Assembly: GCF_031877795.1 (NCBI RefSeq)
Contig: NC_133934.1
Span: forward strand, 106,084,610 to 106,148,609
DNA length: 64,000 nucleotides
DNA from: Strix aluco
Taxonomy: Eukaryota > Chordata > Aves > Strigiformes > Strigidae
Direction: 5' to 3'
In this document: positions 36,101 through 45,100 of the stretch, piece after piece
Position numbering within the stretch: the stretch's first letter is position 1
Layout of the letters: each line of letters starts with the position of its first letter
Position numbers and translations under genes: made by a program
Notes under the pieces: model-generated
Databases searched by the model: none
Seen by the model: the letters and a program-made list of their open reading frames with translations, nothing else
Told to the model about the DNA's origin: nothing

Positions 36101-39100
36101 TGCTGCCCCTTTGAGTCCTGCGGAAATTGATTTGGGTTCTGCATGGTGACTTAACTGCCTTCACATCTCTCTTCCTCCCTCTGTCCCAGCATTCATTAAG
36201 GCTGATCTCCGAAGACAGCAGGCCAATTTGGATAATGAACAGACAGTGAGTAAATCCCTCCTTCAATCCCTGCTGTGCCCCTGCTATTAGCTCAGGACAA
36301 CCCACAACCCCTCTCCTTTCTAGGAATTGGACTGACCCTTTCTGAGTTAGGATTGCAGCTGTGATTCTCTTCTCTTATCCCACCACTTCTTGCCCAGTCT
36401 GTGGGGAAGCTCCTTGTTGACATTTTCAGACAGGTGGCTGTAATCCCAGCTCTGTCTGCTGCTGGGGCCTCTGTTTGCTTGCTGTTAATATCAGGCAAAT
36501 CCGTGGGCTCTGGGAGTCTGCGGGGCTTCACGCATCTTCGTGTTGTCTAGGGACAGATGTAGGGCAGTGCCGTGCTCGCTTCTCTCCCGTAACAATGCAC
36601 TGATCCCTCTAGTGCTTTGCCCTTGTTTAGAGCTGGGTATTATTATTCGAGGCCCCTAGCCCCTAGGGAGGTGGGTTATTCCTCTTATTCCTTGCCCTCA
36701 GCTGCCAAGTGGGATTCAGTGTATGGGACTGGAGCAAACTAGGTGGCAAAACCCAAATGAGGGCTTGAGCAGCCTGGCTCCCCACACTTTTCATAGTGCT
36801 GCAGACAAGGCTGCTAGTTCATATGTGTGCACCAGAGCTCAGGGCACGATGTCCCTGTGGCATGCTGTGCAATAAATGTAGCTGTTTGCATGTGGGAGAG
36901 GGTCTCTGGTGAACTATTTGCAGTGGATACTCTTAGAAGCTCTCCCTGCAGGGAAAGGAATGGGACTGGTGGTTGTTTGAGGCTCTTTTCCGTATTGCTC
37001 TGGGCTCCTCTTCTAGGATGTTAGGAGAGATGTCCACTCAACGTTCATGAAGCCATCAGCGACCATGACTAGCAAAGTGCATAAGCTCAGTTCTCTGCTG
37101 GCTCAAGTGAGTTCTTTTCAGAAGACAGTGCTGCCTTCCTCCAGATAATCTAACCAGTCTGATCTGGAGAGAGACCAGAAGGTCCAAGAAGCAGCTCTGC
37201 TCCGACCGGCTGCTCAGGAAGGTGGATTTTCAATTACAAAATACATGCTTTTTAATTTTTATTTTATTTTTATTTTTTATTTATTTTTACTGAACTATCT
37301 GAGAACAAATGCAGAGGGTAGGATAAGTAAAAGGAATTGATGCTGCCTTGAGTAGTTCTTGCACATATACTTCTAGACTAGATGAGGGGGGGAAAAGGCT
37401 GTACAATTTATCTGGTTTGGGTAAAGGAGTCCCTACCTGCCATTGTCATAACTTAAAAAGAATTCATGCTTGTTTTCCTGCTCTGAGGCTTACAACTTCG
37501 GCTGATTTTAGCAGTGGTGAGCATCATGGTGTACGGGACCAAGCTAGAAGACAACTGCTTTCTCAGAATCCTGGCGTGAATGGGGCTAACTGGAACACAC
37601 TTAGCTAAGCTGAGCTGGGGTAAAGACCAGTCTGTTTTGATATACACCAAACTGCTTGTATCCCTTGATAACGGTGCTGAAGTCAAAGGCAGAGGATGAA
37701 CAGATGAACAGTTTGGCAGAGGCCAAACCATCCTCCACAAGCCCTGGGGCAGCAGGGTTGTAATGAGAGGTGCTGGTGGCACTGTGAGTTAATTCATAAC
37801 ATATATGTGGAAGGCCTAGGAAGTATCAAGGTCCTTTGGCAGTGAACATGATGCCTAGTAGTAGTAAGGTCCTTTCCCTTTGTCAGACACTTCTCTCACC
37901 AGATGAATTGTACACTTCTGCTTAAGCCATTTTTAGTATAAATACAATTGTAAGAGCTTGCTGCTGGAGTGGAGAGGGTGTTGAGACCAGAGAAAAGGTG
38001 GCACAGATGTCATTTCTATAATCCTAAAAGTCTCCAGAACTGACTGCAATAAGAACCAGAGGGATGTGTGTGAGGCAACAGGTCTCAGTCAGCCAAAAAC
38101 TTCACTGGCAGCTCCTTCCCCCTGAGGGAGTCATGCTGGGAGGAAGTCATGATGGACACCCTACTCCCAAATGTGGCCTCCACATGGCTGAGCTCACCTC
38201 AGTATTTCTCAAGCTTAAGAAACAACCCCAGGTGCTTGACCAACTGAAGGTGGGCTGAACCTGGTGTTCTGTGCTAACACGGATGCCTCAGTCGGGGGAG
38301 CAGCCAGCTGGGCTTGGACATTGTGTGCTGCCTTTGTGGAGAGCTCTGACCGAGTCAGGTACTGGAGCTTTTCTACATGGCACAGCTGCCTGACACATGC
38401 TTGGGTGATTTTACTGGTTTCTTCCTTTTGCCAGTTCCTCTTCTATTTTCCCCTCTTTTCATTTCCCTCCCTACTTGCCTCCTGTCTTTGCTGGGATGGT
38501 GACTTGTGGCTATTGTTACAGAGACTCCAAGGCAGCAATCAGATCACGGATTATGGGACTGTAGCTTGTAACCCTAACCCCATCGATTCCCTCTCCTGCT
38601 CACTAGCTCATACACAAAGGTAGGAGAATCGCACTAATCTGCTTCTCTGAACACTCAAGGGTGGCACAGGCACCAAGCCAATGGCACTTCTGGGTGACAG
38701 TAATGGCTACAGAGTACCAAGAATCCTTCTGGCCTTCTTGGGTACCCACCTGACAGGAAGGACAAGACAGCTTTCAAGAACAAAGTGGAGATTCCACCAG
38801 ACTCATGTCAGATAGGAGCATAGGGATTCAACTAGGTGCAGCAAGGCAAAGCCTTGTGTTGGAGTGGATGGAGAACTGAATTGTCAGTAAGTTATTGGGG
38901 AGAGGAGGTGCAGGCATTTGGAGACTCTTCTCTGGCATTACTTTTACAGTCCATATTCTTGGCTGGAAGTAATACCAGGAGCCTTGTAGAAGAGTTGGCT
39001 TTGATCACAGCCAGGGCACATGGCCAACTTCAAGAAGGAAGTTTAAAAACATCTAGCAATAAGAGTCATTGGGTTGGTGCCTCTTGGTATAAGAATGCCT

Positions 39101-42100
39101 GCAAATCGTAAAGCTCTGTGCTTGCTGATCTGTGAATCTCAATGGCACTTGGCATTTTCTCAGCTGTTGCTCAGGGTGTAACGCTTTATTACTCACTGTC
39201 TTCTGCTTTGCACTGACTGGCTGTTCTGCCAAGTTAGCCATGTTACCCTTTGCTTTTCAAGGTGTTCATCTAGTGTGTATATTGCTTAGTGTCACAGCCA
39301 ACAGGACTAACAGGGAAAAGCAGAGTGAGTCTGTTGGGTAAAACAGCCTTTATCCTGCTAAGACTAGAGTGTGCTACAGAGAGTGTGAAGCTGCCACGCT
39401 TTGATGCAAGCAAGAGGAAGAGTCTCATGGGCAGGGAAAGATTGACTCCAGACCGAGTGCTTCTAAAGCTGTCTCCACGTTGCAGTCATTGGCAGTTTTA
39501 GCAGGGTACATGTGTAGTGTTGATTTGGGACCAAGTAGTTGAGAAGCTGTAGCTGCATGAACTGGGCAAGTCTGCTTGGGGTGTACCGGTACTTTTTTGA
39601 TGGCTGAAGTTTGTCATCACCTTTGTTAGCAGACCTAGCTTGGTACAATTGCTGGTGTTACTTCTGACATCCCAGTTGCAAAACAGACACTGCAAGGCTC
39701 AGTCATGTTGCTGTATACGCCTTGCATCAAAACTGCTTCCATAAATAAAAAAAAAAGACAGGTCACTGTCATAGGAGACTTCTGAAGGGAACAGAAGGCC
39801 CAATATACAGACCTCACCCACTTCTTAGGGAAGTCTGCAGCCTCCCTGGGGTCCAGGTTAAAGATGCAAAGAGAAAGCTTCCTACCCTGGTACGGCCCTC
39901 AGATTATTATCCATTATTGATTTTTCAGGTAGGCAGTGATGAAGTTGCAACAAGAAGTCTGAGGACAATCAAGAGAGACTTCAGGGCCTTGGGACGACTG
40001 GTTAAGGGATTAGGAGCACAAGTGATGTTCTTTATCCTTCCAGTTGCAGGGAATGATGAGGGAAGAAACAGGAAGAGCCAGCAAATCAATACGTGTCTCC
40101 GAGCCTAGTGTCACCAGCAGAATTTTGGGTTTTTTGATCATGGGTCGGTTTACATGATACCAGGCCTGCTGGAAACAGATGGGGTACATGTGTCTCAAAG
40201 GAAAAAAAAGGACTTTTGCACAGGAGTTAGCAGGGCTTATTGAAAGAGCTTTAAACTAGATTTGAAGAGGGGAAAGGGATAAAAGCAGGCTCACTAGAGA
40301 TAAGCCTCGGGGCAGCACACTGATGTTTGAGGGATGGTGTGCTAGTGAGGTCCTTTGGTCTGCTGTCTCAGTGGAGGCAGGGAATGAATATCGGTGCAGC
40401 AGCAAAGATGGAAGGGTTATTGATGTGTTAGAAACCACAGAAACACCTGAGATTGGTCACATAGGACTTGGGGCCTGTCTGCCCAAAAAGTTGGCAGGAT
40501 CAATAGCCCAACTGAAGTGCATCTACAACCAATGCACCCATCATGGGCAACAGACAGGGGGAGCTGGAAGCCATTGAGCAGCAGGAAAACTGGCATAATG
40601 GGATGACTCAAACAATTGGAGTGATGCAATGGATGGCTATAAGCTCTTCAGAAAGAATAGGTAAGGAAGGAGAGGTGGTGGAGTAACCCTGTATGTTAGG
40701 GAGTGTTTTGACTGTTTAGAGCTTAATGATGGTGATGATAGGGTTGAGTGTTTATGGGTAAGAATCAGGGGGAAGGCCAACAAGGCAGATGTCATGGTGG
40801 GAGTCTGTTACAGACCACCCAACCAGGATGAAGAGGCAGATGAAATGTTCTGTAGGCAGGTGGGAGAAGTCTCACAATCTAGCCCTTGTTCTTGTGGGGG
40901 ACTTCAATTTACCAGATGTCTGCTGGCAATACAATATGGCAGAGAGGAAACAGTCTAGGAGGTTTCTGGAGTGTGTGGAAGGTAACTTCCTGACACAGCT
41001 GGTGAGTGGGCCAACTAGGGAGGGCGTCCCACTGGACCTGTTGTTTGTGAACAGAGAAGGACTTGTGGGTGATGTGGTGGTTAGAGACCATCCTGGGCAT
41101 AGCACTGATGAAATGTTGAGTTGTCGATTCTTGGAAAAGTAAGGACTGGTGTCAGCAGAACTGCTACCTTGGACTTCTGGAGGGCAGGCTTTGGCCTGTT
41201 TAGGAACCTGGTTGACAGAGTCCCCTGGAAGGCAGTCCTGAAGGGCAAAGGAGTCCAGGAAGGCTGGATGTTCTTCAAGAAGGAAATCTTAAAGGCGCAG
41301 GAGCAGGACATCCCTGTGTGCTGAAAGATGAGCTGGTGGGGAAGAAGACCAGCCTGGCTGAAGAGAAAGCTTTGGCTGGAACTCAGTGGGGGGGAAAGGG
41401 AGAGTTTATGATCTTTGGAAGAAGGGGCAGTCAATTCAGGAGGACTGCAAGGATGTCATGAGGTTATACAGGGAGAAAAGTAAAAGGGCCAAAGCCCAAA
41501 TAGAACTTAATCTGGCTACTGCCATAGAATACAATAAAAAATGTTTCTATAAATACATTAACAACAAAAGGAGGGCTAAGGAGAATCTCCATCCTTTATT
41601 GGAGTTAAGGGGAAGCATAGTGACAAAGGATGAAGAAAAGGCTGAGGTATTTAATACCTTCTTTGCCTTAGTCTTTAATAGTAAGACCAGTTGTTCTCTG
41701 GGTACCCAGCCCCTTGAGCTGGAAGACAGGGATGGGAAGCAGAACGAAGCCCCCATAATCCAAGGGGAAATGGTTAGTGACCTGCTACACCACTCAGACA
41801 GACACAAGTCTATGGAGCCAGATGGGATCCACCCAAGGGTACTGAGGGAGTGCTCACCAAGACACTTTCAATCATTTATCAGCAGTTGTGGCTAACCAGG
41901 GAGGTCCCAGTTGACTTGAAGTTAGCAAATGTGACTCATGTCTACAAGAAGGGCCAGAAGGAGGATCTGAGGAACTACAGGCCTCTCAGCTTGACCTTGG
42001 TGCTGGGGAAGGTTATAGAGCAGATCATCCTGAGTGCCATCACATGGCACAACCAGGTGATCAGGCCCAGTCAGCATGGGTTTATGAAAGGCAGGTCCTG

Positions 42101-45100
42101 CTTGACTGCCCTCATCTCCTTCTATGACAAAGTGACCCACTTAGTGGATGAGGGAAAGGCTGTGCATATTGTCTACCTAGACTTTAGTAAAGCCTTTGAC
42201 ACTGTTTCCCACAGCATTCTCCTGGAGAAATTGACTGCTTGTGGCTTGGATGGGTGTAGTCTTTGCTGGGTAGAAGACTGGATGGCTGGGTCCAAAGAGT
42301 GGTGGTGAATGGAGTTAAGTCCGGCTGGTGGCCAGTCACAAGTAGTGTTCCCCAGGGCTCAGTACTGGGGCCAGTTCTGTTTGATGTCTTTATCAATAAT
42401 CTGGACGAGGGGATCGAGTGCACCCTCAGTAAGTTCGCAGACAACACCAAGTTGGGCAGGAATGTGGATCTGCTTGAGGGTAGAAAGGCTCTACAGAGGG
42501 ATCTGGACAGGCTGGATCGATGGGCCAAGACCAATTGTATGAGGTTCAACAAGGCTCAATGCAGAGTCCTGCACTTGGGTCACAACAACCCCATGCAACG
42601 CTACAGGCCTGGGGAAGAGTGGCTGGAAAGCTGTCTGACGCAAGAGGACCTGGGGGTGTTGATTGATAGCGGACTGAATATGAGCTCGCAGTGTGCCCAG
42701 GTGGCCAAGAAGGCCAGCAGCATGCTGACTTGTATCAGAAATAGTGTGGCCAGCAGGACTGGGGAAGTGATTGTCCCACTGTACTTGACACTGGTGAGGC
42801 TGCACCTCGAATACTGTGTTCAGTTTTGGACCCTGCACTACAAGAAAGACATCGAGGTGCTGGAACATGTCCAAAGAAGAGCAGTGAAGCCAGTGAAGGG
42901 TCTAGAGCACAAGTCTGATGAGATGCAGCTGAGGGAACTGGGGTGGTTTAGCCTGGAGAAAAGGAGACTCAAGAGAGACCTTACTGCAGTCTACAACTAC
43001 CTGAAAGGAGGTTGTAGAGAGGTGGGTGTTGGTGTCTTTTCCAAAGTAACAAGCGATAGGATGAGAGGAAATGGCCTCAAGTTGTACCAGGGAGGTTTAG
43101 ATTGGATATTGGGAAAAATTCCTTCACTGAAAGGGTTGTCAAACATTGGAACAGGCTGCCCAGGGAGGTGGTTGAGTCACCATCCCTGGAGGTATTTAAA
43201 AGATGTGTAGATGTAGTGCCTAGAGACATGGTTTAGTAGTGGACTTGGCAATGTTAGGTTAACAGTTGGACTCGATGATCTTAAAGGTCTTTTCCAACCT
43301 AAATGATTCTATGATTCTATGGCTGTTGCAAGGAGAAGACTGACAGTCAGATGTGAGCTTCCAGAGGATATAGAGCTGTGGAGTTGTGAAGGCCTCACAC
43401 TTCCCACTGTCTTGACCCAGTGGAGGTAGGTTTATTGTTTAATCTGGGGCCCATCATCCAGAGTATTAGCCTAACAAGGCATGATTCTTCCTGGTGAAGA
43501 AATAGAAATGATCTGATGGAAAACTCAAAACCTTTAGCTGGATGTTCAGCTGTTGAGTGGCTTTGGTGCAGAATAGGACTGTGGAACAGCCTAATTTTCC
43601 CAGTGTATTAAGGAACACACAAGGGAGAAACCCACATGCTGATTCTCACAGGGAAAGATCTTCAATTTTCACCTAGTAGTGGCTTCTGGTAATGAAATGG
43701 AAAGCCTAGAACATGGCTGAGCTGTTGATTTTGCAGGGAGAAAAGCAATACATAAAGCCATAGCTTCAGTGACAAGAGTCAGCATTTATCAGCCTTGACT
43801 CTGCCCAGGAATCACAGCCTCTCAGCAGTCACCTGTCAGAGCTTTTGGTCACTGTGTTCGCACTGCAGGATGTTTTCCCTTCTCCCTGCAGGACCTGTCT
43901 TTGTGTTCACAAGCAGTTTGTCCTCTATTGGTGCCCTCATCTGCTTATGGTTGTAATTAAACAGATGTTGCAATTAGTAGAACTTGTAGTGGGAACTAAA
44001 TTAGCCTAATGGCATTGTGAACACCTTGTCCTTTCTTAATAAAGTTCCAACAATCCTCCCACTTCTGTCTGCCTCAGTTTCCAGAGCACCAGCAGGGTTA
44101 GTTTTCTGTATCTCAGGACACTTGGATCAAATGCCCATTTGACATGATAATAACGAGTCTCTTCTGGGCTGCCTTTGTGCATCTGAAGCCATTCTAACAT
44201 GGTGCCTTAAGGTTTCATAGTAGTGTCAGTTGATTCAGCATACGCGTTATACTCACGTATATGCTGTGTACAGCCTGTGCTCATCTCCTCCTGGTTTCTA
44301 GCATCCATGAAAACCTTCCTGCACTGTTTCTTTGCATTGTGAAATAAGCATATTTGCTGATTTTTCATGGTTTGTTTTGACTTAGGAGTGAATTGTTCAA
44401 GAAGAGTCTTAGGCAATGTTTCTTTGGAAATACTTTTAAGCTTGTGTGGATTTTATGAAAGCAGCTACCATATAGAGTGCAGGATTCCAAAATGGCAGGA
44501 CTGTGTTTTTGTTCAAACTGGTCTTTGCTAGGTCTCTTCAAAACTTGCAAATTCAATTAATGTGTGTTCAGGGCACCTGAGACTACTTTGTGCTTACTTA
44601 CATAGTGGTAGATAAATTGAATTTTTTTTTGGGGGGGGGGGGGGGCAGGGTGGGGTGTGTGAACCTATTCTTGATAGCAGAGTGTAGGGAGTGAAGTTGT
44701 TTCAGACTTTGTCCTGGTTTTTGAATTGTAATAAAATGAAAAACTTTCGTCTGGAGTGTTATGCTACCAGCAGGGATAAGCACTGATGAGTGGATGATTT
44801 TGGATGACCAGTGACGTGCTGTACAGCCACAGCAAGGGATTTGTTTAAAACAGAAATGAAGTTTTGCTGTGTCCTCAAACCATGTCCTGGATAAGTCAGG
44901 ACAAGTACCTTTTTGCACTGGTTGTATGTGTGCCTGGATGCAACTTAGTGGATGGATCTCAGTGGAATACCCAGAAACATGTTGCTTTTTCCTCCCAAGG
45001 CCAGTGTGATTTAGGGGCTGGCTTAGGGCATTAGGGCAGACATCCACCCTCAGTAGCTTACTGGAGTCCCTTGCAAGCTGTAGCACGCTTACTCTAGTGA

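Larger units (their letters stand above)
39745..43321 (+). mobile_element. Near full-length, inactivated CR1 retrotransposon
   Basis: Sense-oriented CR1. From 39762 the ORF1 esterase domain is recognisable (VTVIGD block, then [17 protein letters not shown] from 39923, then DGVH at 40178-40189). ORF2 follows: endonuclease from about 40515 ([32 protein letters not shown]), linker, reverse transcriptase (YLDFSKAFD, then FADN at 42434-42445), the C-terminal YNYLKGG region, the 3' UTR and terminal ATTCTATG repeats at 43305-43321. ORF2 is broken over at least five frame segments. The longest open piece (42263-43210) is 315 codons. The 5' limit is uncertain because ORF1 upstream of the esterase is not recognised. 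It lies inside FLVCR2 intron 9. Confidence 0.93.

Noticed and set aside
39744-39749. AATAAA as a poly(A) signal for FLVCR2
   Set aside because: It lies in the Lys-rich ORF1 segment just before the CR1 esterase block, so it belongs to the retrotransposon.
44038-44043. AATAAA in FLVCR2 intron 9
   Set aside because: It is isolated, far from both candidate terminal exons, and has no supporting 3' UTR context.
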